Positions 21,390 to 32,749 of a stretch of 64,000 bases of DNA are shown in pieces. Every line of letters begins with the position of its first letter. Within the stretch, counting starts at the first letter, position 1. Both the position numbers and the translations under genes were made by a program. This stretch comes from Gigaspora margarita (Eukaryota; Glomeromycota; Glomeromycetes; Diversisporales; Gigasporaceae): the NCBI GenBank assembly GCA_009809945.1, contig WTPW01000494.1, positions 186,027-250,026 of the forward strand, given 5' to 3'. A model generated the notes under the pieces. It saw nothing but the letters and a program-made list of their open reading frames with translations. It had not been told where the DNA came from and made no database searches.

Positions 21390-21817
21390 GAGATACCTTC
21401 AAAGAGAGTACAACTAAGATCAATATTTTCTTTAGATACCTTATTGGTCCTAAAGGTGGTGCTTGTGCTAGCTACCCGAGTAGCCAGAAGTGCAGTTAGG
21501 AAATTTAACTCTCAGCTAACTTGTGCTATGAGTTCATATAGTATCATTAAATTCAAACTTAGGCCTCATATTATGTCTTATAACTTTAGTTATTCCAAAT
21601 CAGGTTCTAACTTATTTTGCTTCACTGCCACAGATTTGATAATAGTAGCTGCTCAATTAAGTCTATTGATCAATGCTCTGTGTTCTTGTCTTCCCATTGT
21701 GTTTTAGTTTCCTAACTGGCTAGGTTTTTTACTATTGCACCTCTAGGAGGATTTGAACCAACAACCTTTTGATTTGCAACCTGAAAGCATAATTGCTATA
21801 CTATTGCCCTGCAGATT
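21390..21817 (-). mobile_element. tRNA-derived SINE, copy 1
   Basis: Read on the minus strand, the head GGGCAATAGTATAGCAATTA then TGCTTTCAGGTTGCAAATCA then GGTTGTTGGTTCAAATCC looks like a tRNA with A-box-like and B-box (GGTTCAAATCC) positions. The loop TTGCAAA gives anticodon GCA, so tRNA-Cys is the likely parent. A body of about 350 bp follows and is shared with 56028-56535 and 61740-62222. The head lacks a proper acceptor stem, so it is not a working tRNA gene. The 3' end is not exactly placed. Confidence 0.75.
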
Positions 21818-22027
21818 TAAAGGAATATAATTTATTAAAATTTTAATAAAGAATTAAATATTATATAAAATTTTGTAAGCTTGATTTTAATTGGACAACA
21901 AAAACCATCTCAGTTGGTATATCATTAGGTGAGATCAGATTCAGGTTATACAAAAAATATTGATCTATTGGGCTAAATTTAAACACATAATTATCAAAAA
22001 TAGTAACAGTCAGAGAATATGTTCATA
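21818..22027. other. Spacer, no gene seen
   Basis: AT-rich DNA between the SINE and the large palindrome. A stretch at about 21900-21945 has some tRNA-head-like wording (CAGTTGGTATATCATTAG), but no B box follows. Confidence 0.4.
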
Positions 22028-22975
22028 ATAAAAATTATAATAAACACATATAAATTTACTATAAACTTTAAGCAAAACATTCTTTTTGGCTTACAGATTA
22101 ACTTTTTTCAAACTTTGGGATTAAGCATATCAAGAATAGTAGATTAAGGTTATTTAGAACACTTTTTTAAAATTTGTACAAATTAAAAATGTAACTTTGC
22201 AAAAATCAAATATTTGCTAATTTTAAGATAATAAATATATGTAAAAATATGCTCAAAACAACTTTACTTAGGTGACAAAAGTATTTTACCTTGTAAGAAA
22301 AATGGGTTATCTATGTACTAAAGTTAAAATTTATTGTATTTCATGATAAAACTTTTTTTCTTATTAGGTAACCTACTTTGGGTGCTTAAGCAATAGCATG
22401 TAATTTTACTCATGTTTGAGGTCAAAACATGCTTTTAGAACCTTTTACTAAGTGAAAAATGAGGGTTAAAGTTAGAAAAAAGTTTTTTTTTAAAAAATTT
22501 TTTTCTAACTTTAACCCCATTTTTCACTTAGTAAAAGGTCCAAAAAAGCGCATTTTGGCTTTAAATACAAGTAAAATTACATGCCAAACAACTTTACTTA
22601 AGAGCCCAAATAAGGTTACCTAATAAGAAAAAAAGTTTTATTATAAAATATAATAAATTTTAACTTTAATACATAGATAACCCATTTTTCTTACAAGGTA
22701 ATCTACTTTTATCGCCTAAGTAAAGTTGTTCAGAGCATGTTTTTACATATATTTATTATTTTAAAATTAGCAAATATTTGTTTTTCGCGAAGTTACATTT
22801 TCAATTTGTACAAAATTTGCAAAATTTTAAAAAAATTTCTAAATAACCTTAATCTACTATTCTCGATATGCTTAATCCCAAAGTTTGAAAAAAAGTTAAT
22901 CTGTAAGCCAAAAAGAATATTTTGCTTAAAGTTCTAGTAAATTTATATGTTTTTATTATAATTTTTACTATTATT
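22028..22975. mobile_element. Giant palindrome, arms about 460 bp
   Basis: The whole 950 bp folds on itself about 22490, where GTTAGAAAAAAGTTTTTTTT meets AAATTTTTTTCTAAC. Matching arm blocks include CTTACAGATTAACTTTTTT and AAAAAAGTTAATCTGTAAG, GATTAAGCATATCAAGAATA and ATTCTCGATATGCTTAATC, and TTGTAAGAAAAATGGGTTAT and ATAACCCATTTTTCTTACAA. It is the intact relative of the foldback at 10690-11830 and is non-coding. Confidence 0.85.
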
Positions 22976-23023
22976 TGTCACCCAGTGTGATATGCACCTG
23001 ACTGGTAATCCTATACCATATAG

Positions 23024-23453
23024 CACTGTTTAAAGTACCCCCTGTGTAAAGTACTCCTAATATTTTTAAATATGATTTTTGTATTATATTTTGGGTACTT
23101 TAAAAGCATAACTTGTGTAGTATGTAAAGTACCTATTTATTGTAAAGTACTCTTTTATTTACAATAATTACAAATCTATTCGATTTCACTATTATTACTA
23201 GCAGGCTCAAGTTTATCCTAATCAAAACTTGTATGTGTTTATTCAAAAAAATAAGTATAAAGCAACATGTTAGTAGCAAAATATGCTAGTAGTAAAACGT
23301 GCTAGTAGCAAAATGTGCTAGTAGCAAAATGTGCTAGTAGTGAAACCAACTCCTGAGAAATGCATAGTATCCCTCTCATCTATAGTACCTCCCTATGTAA
23401 TGTACCCCAGATCACATGTGGAATATAAAGTACTTGGGGTATTTTAAACAGTG
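23024..23453. mobile_element. hAT-type MITE, 430 bp
   Basis: The ends CACTGTTTAAAGTACCCC and GGGGTATTTTAAACAGTG are inverted. Flanks CCATATAG (23016-23023) and CTATATAG (23454-23461) match at 7 of 8 positions. The interior has several AAAGTAC motifs and a 17-bp minisatellite at 23268-23345. No protein is encoded. Confidence 0.8.
23268..23345 (+). repeat. 17-bp minisatellite inside the MITE
   Basis: About 4-5 copies of TGCTAGTAGCAAAATG with one or two changes each. Confidence 0.75.
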
Positions 23454-23749
23454 CTATATAGTAACTTTTCTGCATTTTAATTGGCCAGTAGGTCAAAGAT
23501 TTTTAAGATATATATTTCTTGCCAGAGATACCAAAAAAATGCTAGATTAAATATATTAATTTAACATAATATCTATTAACACATCTATATATGAATATAC
23601 ATTAAAGTATATTTTTTATCTATGCTATAGCAATTATATGTAAATAATTTTGATAATAAATTATTACAATTAGTTGTATTTATTTTTTTCTAATTTGGTA
23701 TCTCTTCATTTGTTAGATAGGTGCAGGCAAATTTGCCTGCAAAAAGGTA
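23454..23749. other. Spacer, no gene seen
   Basis: AT-rich DNA. A short palindrome, GCAGGCAAATTTGCCTGC, lies at 23723-23740 next to the following element. Confidence 0.5.
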
Positions 23750-24227
23750 TACAGTGTGTACAACCTAGTCCCAACCAAAAAAAATTTTTAGCGGCCAAAT
23801 TCAGGTTTTATTTTTTAGAGGCCAATTTGAAAATTTAGCTAAATTTATATATAAAGTGGCCAAATTTAAATTTTTAATATATATAAAGTGGCCAAATTTA
23901 AATTTTTAATATATAAAGTGGCCAAATTTAAATTTTTAATATATATAAAGTGGCCAAATTTAAATTTTTAAGCAGCCAAATTTGCTTTTTTTATATATAC
24001 AAAAGGTGGCCAAATTTTATCTTTAATTATAAAAATACTATAACTTCAACTTGCTATAACTTTTTTATATAAATAGATTTAAAAAAATTAAGAATGTGGA
24101 AGTGTTTAGCTTGTTTTGAATTAACATTTTAAGATAGTATTTTTTTTTTACTATTTTTTTTTAAAAAAGGATTAGCAAATTGAACTTCATCAATTTTATT
24201 GGTCAGGACTAGGTTGTACGCACTGTA
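23750..24227. mobile_element. Tc1/mariner-like MITE with 30-bp minisatellite
   Basis: TACAGTGTGTACAACCTAGT and ACTAGGTTGTACGCACTGTA are inverted ends bordered by TA. Inside, at 23855-23975, four to five copies of AAAGTGGCCAAATTTAAATT plus TTTAATATAT lie in tandem. The same GTGGCCAAATTT wording occurs near 19460, outside this element. Non-coding. Confidence 0.8.
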
Positions 24228-24484
24228 TAATAATTTTAAAAAAATTTTTTTATAAAACTTTATTTAATTTTTTAATATTATATTCTTTTAGATTTAAGAA
24301 TAGGGTTACAAATTGCAAATTACATATAAAATTCATGGTATTGATTTATCCTTTTTAAAATTTTGTAAATTTTTTTTAAGTAAATCATTTTTGAACTATT
24401 AAATAAAAGTATAGAGCAGGTTTTTCTGATTCTAAAAATAGCAAATTTGTTAAAATTGGTTGAATATTCAGATGATTTAAATTT

Positions 24485-24815
24485 TAGTTGTCAAAAGTTG
24501 TTTACAAAATCATATGATGATCATATGATATAGACCAATTAAAATTAATCGGTTTGTATAACTGGGAGAAATTTGAGCCCACTAGGAGAAACTTTATGAT
24601 ATATAGAAGTATAATTTTTTTAAATATATACTTTATTAAAATTTTACTATTATATAACGAGCATTTTGTTCTATATATTAAAAAATTTTAGTCAAATTTG
24701 ATTACAACTGTGAAAAGTTTTATCAGTAGCACATTTTTAATTTCTATATAAATCTTATTGTACTACTGAAATTATATGATAAATGATCTATGTACTTTTT
24801 ACCCTTAAATGATAA
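24485..24815. mobile_element. MITE, inverted relative of the 9145-9650 element
   Basis: TTGTTTACAAAATCATATGA then TGATCATATGATATAGACCA, and later AAAGTTTTATCAGTAGCACA and ATTGTACTACTGAAATTATA, match the reverse complement of 9180-9445 block by block. It lacks one outer end of copy 1. Confidence 0.7.
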
Positions 24816-25849
24816 ATTATTACAAATAATTATATTTTATATAAAATTATACAAAGTTAAAATTAATCTATTTCTATAATATCAGAGAAAATAATTAAAG
24901 TTTTAAATTTTAAAAATTTTTTAAATATATTTGAACCCCAAATTTTTATTCAAAGTTTTATTTTAAGGTTTACTAAATATAAAAATATTAACATTTTTCA
25001 AAAAAAAATTTTAAATTTGGTTTAATGTATTATATTTTATGCATATTGAAATTATTATCTGTTATTAATATATTAAAACTCTTCAATATTGAATAATTTT
25101 TGATCTACTAATTTGTTTTGGATAATTTAACTAACAAAATGATTGTCTTAGTGAGTACATATTTCTTATAAGGCACATGATCATTGAAAAATTTTTAAAG
25201 TTCATTTATTAGGGTTTATGTTAGGTTTAAGAGTTAGAGATTAATAGCAAATTGGTCAAGAAAAACTTTTATTATGCACAAATAGTTTTTTATACAAATT
25301 TTTGAGTAATAAATGATTTTTAACAAAATGAATGTTTGTTTTCTATAAAGGTACAGGTTGGTAGCAGAATGGCATGGATTAGATTTTGTATTTAAGAGGC
25401 TTGAATTGGCACAGATTTTTGGCCTGTAGTGAACTGTATACCCGTACTAATTAGACCATTAATGACTCAGGGTTTGCAACACTTTACAAATTCAAATAGC
25501 ACAGGTTTTGGCATGAGTAATTAATATGAATTAACATGCTATATCACTGTAATAAAAAAAATACATACAGTAGATTATATAAATTTATATTAACAATTAA
25601 TTTAATATGAATAAACTAACTGCACATGTATCAAAATTTTGTATAGAATTTTTTTGTTAAGACACTCAGAGCAGTTTCATCAGCCAAGTTATGAGATATT
25701 GCAATATTTTTTAAAAAAATCTATATTGATCTTTCACTCTTCATAACATGATCCAATATGTACCACCTTTAACACATATCTTTCTGTGAAGTAAAGATGC
25801 TATTGTGTATTATGTGACATAAGTACCACCTCTATTAGCAAAATAAATA
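24816..25849. other. AT-rich intergenic DNA, no gene seen
   Basis: No frame or repeat could be supported. GTACAGGTTGGTAGCAGAAT near 25352 is less AT-rich and contains a GGTTGGTAGC phrase, but I found no second copy. Confidence 0.45.
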
Positions 25850-27655
25850 TATGAAATCTTTCGAAAGAAATTGCATGCTAAAATCTTTCAAAAGAATTGT
25901 GATTGATGCTCTATCTTTGAAAGATCACAATCTTTCAAAAGATTTCAGCATGCATTTCATTCGAAATATTTTGAAAGAAATTTCAAAATATTTTGAAATA
26001 TATTGTAAATATTACAAAATAGGGCAAATAAAAACAATGTAACCCTGTATCTAATTATCCCATCTGGGTTGCAGGAGGCAATATTTTGCATACTATTGCA
26101 ATGTTTTGCAATATTTCGCAAAATTTTTAAAATTTTTAAATAAATAAATAAACAATATACATATTTACATAATCACGCTTTTGCAAATTTTTGAACATTT
26201 TTACAGGTTTTCGCATTGTTTCGCAATTTAATATAAAATTTTATATTTTTTATTTATTATTATACATTATATATTTTAAATTTATTTTAAATTATATATA
26301 CATTTTTATTCAATATTACATATTTTATTATATATTATTATACAAAAAAAATAAAAAAAAATGACAAAAAAAAATGAACCTGAAAAAAAATAAAAAAACA
26401 AAAATAAAAATGAAAATGAAAAAAATAGTATTTAAAATACTTTCGCACTTTGTCGCATATAATCACATAAAAAACTAGCCCTATATGCTTATTTTTGCTC
26501 ACCTTAGTTAGCTATTATTTGCTTTTTTGTTTTAACTATCAATTTGCTTTGGCTATTTCTTTTGTTTTGGTATTGTTCTTAAAGTTGGTGTTCTTGTAAA
26601 GTACTAAAAAAGTTAGGTTGCTTTTTTGCAAAGTGCCAAAGAAGTCAGGAATATAAAATAAAAATTAAAAAATAAGTAAAAATAACAAATGAAAAAACAA
26701 AAAAACTGAATAAAAAAAATAAAATAAGCTCCAAATTTACATTTCTATGACAATTCAGAAATTGCAAAAAGCAAAGTTAATGTTCGCAAAATGGCAAAAA
26801 AGTCTGGGTTGGTTTTCTTCAAAGTGGCAGAAAGTAAGAGTTGTGTTCTCGCAAAGTGCCAGAATAAAATAAATTAATAAAAAAAATTTAAAAAAAAAAA
26901 TAAAAATAATACACAAATGTCAAACGGAAGTGAAGCTTGTAAAAACTTGTGAAAGCTTGTAGAAACTTGTGCCTACATTTCTATAAATATCATTCTTGGA
27001 AATTTAGAAATTGTTCTTGATGTTCTTGCAAAGTATCAGAAGTCTGAGTTGGCTTGCAAAGTCAACTTGGTGTTCTTGCAAAGTGCTGAAAAGTTGTTGG
27101 TTTGTTTGCAAAGGGTGGTGTTCTTGTAAAGTGTGAAAAAAATAAACAAATAAAAAAGAATAACAAAACAAAAAATGAAAACAAAAAAAAACAAAATGAA
27201 ACTAAAAAACAATGTAAACAAAGTGAAAGGAAAAAAAAACAAACCAAAATGAAAAAACAATGTAGAAGATCTAATTTATAAACAAAAGATCTAATCTAAT
27301 CTTGTAATACAGAATTTGTAGATTAATTTTGATAGCTTATACACAATTTTGAAGTATTTTAAAATATAGTCAAGTGAGCCCTTGGTATGATTCAGGTTAC
27401 AGATCTACTGATCCAGCTTGGTTTCACAGGTCTAAAATATTTTGAGATTATTTCAAAATTTTTCTAACCAAAATATTTTGAAAAATAATTTGAATCCACT
27501 TTTGAAATATTTCAACCCTTTTTTGAAATATTTCGCAACCTGAAATATTTTGAAATATATTGCAAAATATTTTGAAATATATTGCGATATGCAAGGACTT
27601 TCAAAAGATTTTGCATGTTCACAAGATCTTTCAAAAGATTTCAGTACTATAAATT
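25850..27655. mobile_element. Foldback element with TGAAATCTTTC ends
   Basis: The outer arms pair: TGAAATCTTTCGAAAGAAAT then GCATGCTAAAATCTTTCAAAAG at the left, and CTTTCAAAAGATTTTGCATG then ATCTTTCAAAAGATTTCA at the right. Both ends are crowded with ATCTTTCAAAAGAT and CAAAATATTTTGAAATAT palindromes. The interior (26500-27140) has GTTCTTGCAAAGTGCCAGAA repeats and A-rich runs. No real gene is present; the long hydrophobic open frames on the minus strand at 27036-27260 only mirror the A-runs. Confidence 0.55.
26570..27140 (+). repeat. Diverged GTTCTTGCAAAGTGCC repeat
   Basis: At least eight spaced copies of TTCTTGCAAAGTGCCA.AA with intervening AAGTC.GGTTGG, mixed with A-rich tracts. Unit length is irregular (30-60 bp). 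Non-coding. Confidence 0.6.
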
Positions 27656-28025
27656 CGATGATGTCCTATAGTAATTTCTGTACCATTTTTTACTATGACA
27701 TTCTGTGCAATGGTCTATATGTATCACTCCAACTATGACATTTTGTGTATTTCCAACAACCTATATCATACCCCAGACCACTTTTTTTATAGGGGTAACT
27801 GAACTTTTTTCATGCAAAGAAGACATTTTTGACATTATTTTTTTTACGATTTCTGAAAGCTATTTCCCCAACATGATATTTATTTGACATCTCGTGACAA
27901 TTTGCCAAAAACATATACCTACAATTAACAAAATGCTAAACCTAACCCTATGTGATGTCAGGGAAATATTATTTCGGGAAAGTTGGTTTCAGAAAGTGAG
28001 AATCAACATTTTTTACATGTCACAC
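27656..28025. other. Spacer, no gene seen
   Basis: Mixed-composition DNA. ACTATGACATTCTGTGCAAT and ACTATGACATTTTGTGTATT at 27694 and 27733 are a short direct repeat. Confidence 0.45.
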
Positions 28026-28602
28026 TAGTGTGCTCAGTAAACTATATAAATCAAAACTATATGCGGCCACTTAATATTTTTAAATATTTGATGATTTTTT
28101 CAGTGATCAATTATTAAATATAGTTAAAATAATTTATATATAAAAACTTTGCCTCATTTTTTTAGATTCACATAGGTTGCATCATTTCTTTTACCAAAAA
28201 GTTTTAATTACCAATTGGTTCATTCTTATGACATTTATAAAGTTACGAGATTTGTTTTTATGGGAAATACATTTTTTTCCAGTCTCTTTTATATGCAAAT
28301 CGTTGATTCATTCGTTTAAAAAAATTCTAGTAACAGGTTTTTTTTTTGATAAACTATGAATTTGACTTCATAACTTTGTTCTTTGGAATTTAACTTTGAA
28401 TTGTGTAAAATTTGGTTTCATCAGAACTGTATCAAGGGTTGTACATCTAATTAAATACTTCATAATCTTCAAAACTTATATTTCAAAGAATTATGGGTAT
28501 ACATAAATCATATAAGCGCCTGATCAGTTGGTTACACTAAAAATCTTTGATATTAAATTTTTATATGATACCATATATAGTTTTGATTTATAGAGCACCC
28601 AA
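28026..28602. mobile_element. hAT-type MITE with perfect 8-bp duplication
   Basis: TGTCACAC occurs on both sides (28018-28025 and 28603-28610). Inverted subterminal arms are GTGCTCAGTAAACTATATAA, then ATCAAAACTATAT, against ATATAGTTTTGATTTATAGA then GCAC. The 577-bp body is non-coding. The perfect duplication suggests a relatively young insertion about 600 bp downstream of lipase A. Confidence 0.75.
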
Positions 28603-28610
28603 TGTCACAC

Positions 28611-28859
28611 GTGATCGTGCTGTTCCTGCGCGGCATCACACTGTCGCGCAACTATCCTAATCGATAGAAGTTTCAAATTATTATATCCTAATTGTCGGAT
28701 TAAGAATAGAGGTACTCTACAGACACGTGCGGAATAGGGATGGTTATTATATGATTCAGACGATTTTTTTTATCACGTTTAACATGGAGTAATTAGTAAA
28801 GCCTTATTATAATAATTATTTAAAAAGGAACATTAAAGATTAAAAGTAGAAGGAATATT
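28611..28859. other. Spacer with diverged GCGCAGCTAC box
   Basis: GTTCCTGCGCGGCATCACAC then TGTCGCGCAACTATCCTAAT at 28620-28661 is a loose version of the box at 2388 and 38910. It lies just outside the duplicated lipase segment. Confidence 0.45.
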
Positions 28860-29218
28860 CTTTTCTGTGCAACAAATCAGCTATACAACACTGATGTCGA
28901 ATAGAAATTATTTAGAAACGAATAATTAAACATTATAATCATTATTTTAGCGTGTACAAGATCATTCAAACTTTATAAAAATTCAATTCAATGGTGAAAT
29001 TTATATATTTTGGCTAATCCAATTTGTGTCTATAAACATTAAAAAAAAAAAATAATACAAGAAACCAATGCAGAAATTGTATGGAGTAACACTAAAAAAA
29101 TTGTAAGAAATAACATTCATATTCTATATAAGATTCTCGATAATTATTAAATAAGTTACTTGTCTATCAATGTACATTAATTCACACAGATTTTAGGCTA
29201 TTCATTGTAGGTTCATCA
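28860..29218 (-). other. 3' flank of lipase A, shared with lipase B
   Basis: On the minus strand this stretch aligns with 52616-52985. Shared blocks are GAGAATCTTAT, TTTCTTGTATT, TAGACACAAATT, ATAAAGTTTG, TTATTCGTTTCTAAA and TTTCTATT.GACATCA. It shows that the duplication extends about 360 bp past the stop codon. Confidence 0.7.
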
Positions 29219-31149
29219 TTATTTTTCATCATTTTTCTTCGGTTCCTCCCAATATTTCCTAGCTTTTTCTAGACATTCAAAGTATCTGTAAGAATTATGA
29301 TTTCTAATGAATCCTGGAGTTACATAATCAATCTTTGAGTTCACATTATAATTTACAGTAAAAATACTTTTGATTGAATTCCGACCATTAATAGAACCAT
29401 CAAATTGATCATAAAAACCGAAAAAAGATCCTAAATCCACTAGATGAAGTGTTTGCTTAATAAATAAATAATTAATATCAGGTCCATAAAGATGACGTTC
29501 GGAGCTTGGTTTACTGCCATCTTGATAAAATCGGACCTCATCTCCGACATTAATGTAATTAAATAGATTAATCTTTGAAAGAAAATGACCTAAATTTGGA
29601 ACATGAGATCCAGGAGGATATCTTGGAACAATATCATTGTCATTGACTATTCTCCAAAAATTTTTTTTAATGTTAATTTCTTTGTTCATAAGTGACTGGA
29701 ATCCTGCTGCGAAATCATTATCACCAAGAAGTGGAGAAGCAAAGGTGATCCCATCACGAATATCGACATTATCACCTAAACTAGTAGGTGATTGTAACAA
29801 TCGTGCATAAAATAGTGTTGCCAGAGCGCCACCTAATGAATAACCTGTGACCCAAACTTTAACTGGCTGTGCAGTTCGTTTATAGATTTCATTGGCCTTA
29901 TCACGTATTGCTTCAACTAATCTTAAAGCTGGATACTTTTTTACTGATTTGTGAGAAGAATATGAATTATCTGGGAAAAGACTGGAATAATATCCTGAAT
30001 GAACTTCTCCGAAAAGGAATGGTCTTTAAAAGTGGTAAAGTCAAGTCAGTATTTTTTTTTAAACAAAAGTATTAAGTGACAATTTATACAAATAAAATTT
30101 ACTTCGCATCCATTCTTTGAAGACTAAAATTAGTTAACCATTCTGCCATGTTTAGAGGATCTGTTCCCTTAAAAGAAACGATGATAAAGTTTTGTTTCTA
30201 ATAATTTAAAAATTATGATTTTGAATTTACGGAAAAACAATAAGATCATAGATTAATACTGTATGCTAAAATAAATGATTAATATATCTACGTATATGCT
30301 TAACAAGCCATACCTCTGACCAATATAAACCACCATAGGGACCGTTAATTACATTACATTCAGTAATAGAGATAAATTCAAGACCAATTTCCTTTGCTTC
30401 TTCCCGAATTGCTTTCTCGCTTTCAAGAAGTTTGTCAGTAATTTTCTTAATATCTTCGCTTCTAGCTTTTTCTGGATTCTTCTTTAATTCAATTATATCT
30501 TTTTGAGCTTCCTCAACAAGGGCTAAATCACGTTGTCCCATTAAAGCAGATGTATATAAGAATAATTCTGCTCTGTTTAGATTAAAGGTGGGATGCTTGC
30601 TATCATCCGAATGAGTGTCCGGATCGTCCAAAGAAGCAATTCCTGCACGTAAAATTTCCTCTTTTTTTAATCAAAAAAAAAAAGATTTGATTAAGTTTGA
30701 ATTTAAATAATTTATTGGTTAATATTTTTACATAACTTACTTATATCTTTATCAGTGAATGATGACCATAAGTCTATTACTTTTTGATTATTTTCTGAAG
30801 GACTTAATGATTGTAAAAATCTGATAAGTTTGATTCCAGCCTCAAAGAAATATACCAAGACTGCAAATAAAGGAAAGAGGACAAAACTGATTATGAATTC
30901 TAATGGATTAGAGATAGGTAATGTAATATTAAACAGTAACGTAAAGAATAAATAAATTATAACGCGTTTAAAATAAATTAAATAAGTTGAAGATTGAGAA
31001 ATTAAAGGAATTTTTCGTATAAAGGGATTTAATCCCGGTTTAGGAGTATTAACCAAGTCAACAAAATGAACAAGTTGTTCAGGCGATATATTATTTTTTT
31101 CATCGTTCTCATCAAGACTGTCAATAATAACGCTGTCCGGTTGTGCCAT
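29219..31149 (-). CDS. Membrane-anchored class 3 lipase, copy A
   Basis: Predicted to hydrolyse acyl esters such as triacylglycerol. Four exons join in frame: 31149-30741, 30660-30314, 30197-30103 and 30023-29219, giving 551 residues. Residues 55-77 and 83-105 are two hydrophobic helices, so the protein is probably membrane-bound with the catalytic domain after them. The lipase core has FKGTDPLNMAEW (oxyanion region), GYSLGG with nucleophile Ser346, NDNDIVPRYPP with likely Asp414, and RNHNSYRYF with likely His526, so the triad is complete. Introns begin GTAAGT, GTATGG and GTAAAT. The start is the first ATG after a 5' leader shared with copy B. Copy B, in inverted orientation, has the same exon lengths; the first 136 residues differ at about 23 positions. 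The exact substrate is unknown. Confidence 0.85.
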
Positions 31150-31525
31150 ATTTTGGAGCTCTTAGACTGTATACAGTATGTATTGAAGATGCAACCTCAA
31201 AAAACAAAAAGATGAATTCTTTAAACTTTCATAATTTGCTTTTCTTATTACGGAGTTTCGCAATGATCAAATTTTACTATGCAAATAATTTCCTTTTATG
31301 ACATTAGAAAAATGTAGCTAATTTTATAATTGTTCCAGTAAAATAAGAAATAGAATGCCAGTATTATAGAAAAAAAATAAACAAATAATATGGTTAAAGC
31401 CTCTATGTGGGGTATGTGGAGCATTGATAAATTAAATCGAACCACAGTATCGATATTACTATTGTATATTCTAGAATTACACTATCGTTACAGTAAATAA
31501 TTTATAATCTTAATTCGGAATTAAA
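31150..31525 (-). promoter_or_regulatory. Upstream region of lipase A, shared with lipase B
   Basis: Reading toward the gene, CATACTGTATACAG and AGCTCCAAAATATGGCA just before the ATG match copy B almost exactly. ATTCCGAATTAAGATTATAA and AATTATTTACTGTAACGATA near 31470-31525 match 50288-50330. The middle has drifted. The retained first 40 bp may hold leader or core promoter signals, and CTGTATACAG is a palindrome at a position shared by both genes. Confidence 0.55.
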
Positions 31526-31841
31526 TTTGAATGAATTAACAATGTCGCATGATATTCGTCTTGGCGTAGCAAATTTAGTACTTTTTTTACAGTCTCGGAT
31601 ATTACCAATGTGGATGGTGAATGCAAATCATACACTTTTTTGGATGATTAGACATCGCTGCACGAGATAGGTAACGAATTTCACGAGTCATGAAGATCCT
31701 TGCGAATCAATAAAGTGCTGAAGAAGAAATATGTAATACAATGCTATAAAGATCGATCCGAATATAACGAATAAAAAAAAAGAACAATAAAAGAATTATA
31801 TTCATAATTATCAATGAAGAAGATCAATGCAAGTATCAATG
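31526..31841. other. Spacer, no gene seen
   Basis: Contains ACAGTCTCGGATATTACCAA at 31590, a phrase that recurs near 49437 and 57721 (see findings). No gene is seen. Confidence 0.45.
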
Positions 31842-31965
31842 TAGCTAGTAAAATCCGCTATGATCATCACATGAGGGTGAAATCCGCTTTTATATAATAA
31901 ATATTAATCAAACGCGGATTTCACCCTAACCTGATCTACGTAGTGGATTTTGCTAGATAGCTGCG
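31842..31965. mobile_element. Palindromic MITE of about 120 bp
   Basis: GCTAGTAAAATCCGCTATGA then GAGGGTGAAATCCGCTTTT pairs with AAACGCGGATTTCACCCTAA then TAGTGGATTTTGCTAGATAG. Only about 15 bp separate the arms. The right edge runs into AGCTGCGCGGG, a relative of the GCGCAGCTAC box. Confidence 0.7.
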
Positions 31966-32089
31966 CGGGTTTCACACTATCGTATCATTATTATCGTCAT
32001 TGATAAAAGCGCAATTTTTGTCGTTATTAATAAATATATAATACTAATTATTATCGCTATGGTCTGTAATAACTAATAATAATGTTTAA

Positions 32090-32190
32090 TATCAGGACCG
32101 ATGATCCTTCAGTCCATCCTAAAAGAACCGGACTGATCTGATCCACCGAAGAACTATCGGTTCGGACCGGACTGATTAACAGCACTAACA
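32090..32190. repeat. GGACCGG-rich patch
   Basis: TCAGGACCGATGATCCTTCA, AGAACCGGACTGATCTGATC and TCGGTTCGGACCGGACTGAT form a GC-rich cluster resembling the ends of the element at 32750-33571. It may be a detached end. Confidence 0.5.
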
Positions 32191-32321
32191 CGAACAGTAG
32201 CAGCATGTTACACTAGCACAGCGCAATATTCCGAAGAATCTGGACACCGCACCACTTTTGATTGGTCATCTCAGAAACGTGACCAAAGTGTGGGAAAACA
32301 ATACGAAAATTATTTTAACAT

Positions 32322-32625
32322 ATGGGGTTTTTGCCTTTACGGCACTAGAAATTTTTAAGTAAACTGCAAATAAAATTGTGCAACCCAAACAACCCAAAGT
32401 TGATTTTCCTTCGCAAAATTTTTATTATTGGATAAATTGATGGTAAAATATTTATCCACCTTTTTCAAATTTCGGACTTCCATAACAAATTTTAATATTA
32501 AGTTAACCGGTTATAGAATTTACACAAAATTGAGCTTTGTGTTTCATAAATTAAGATATAACAAAAATCTCAATTTTGGTTTGGGGGACCTCGGAACCCT
32601 ATTTTCAGAGTAAAGACCCAATATT
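32322..32625. mobile_element. Dispersed non-coding repeat, copy 2
   Basis: Same orientation and block order as 20847-21217, ending AAAATCTCAATTTTGGTTTG then GGGGACCTCGGAACCCTATT. Termini GGGGTTTTTGCCTTTACGG and the complement of AGAGTAAAGACCC are loosely inverted. Confidence 0.65.
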
Positions 32626-32749
32626 CATGTGTTAATAATGACGGCAGTGTTACAGAAATATGAGAATTTTATCTATATGGGTAATTATTTTTAAATACAG
32701 ACTGAATTGACACGTGTTATTTCAATTCGTGATGCAGTTCATGAGATAA

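Noticed and set aside
21384-21707. 107-codon frame
   Set aside because: It lies inside the SINE body on the opposite strand, and the other SINE copies do not keep it open.
21727-21816. Functional tRNA-Cys gene
   Set aside because: The acceptor stem does not pair, and the head runs into a body shared with two other loci, so it is a SINE head.
27036-27260. Hydrophobic minus-strand frames resembling a membrane protein
   Set aside because: They mirror A-rich tracts in a minisatellite, and two overlapping frames look equally good.
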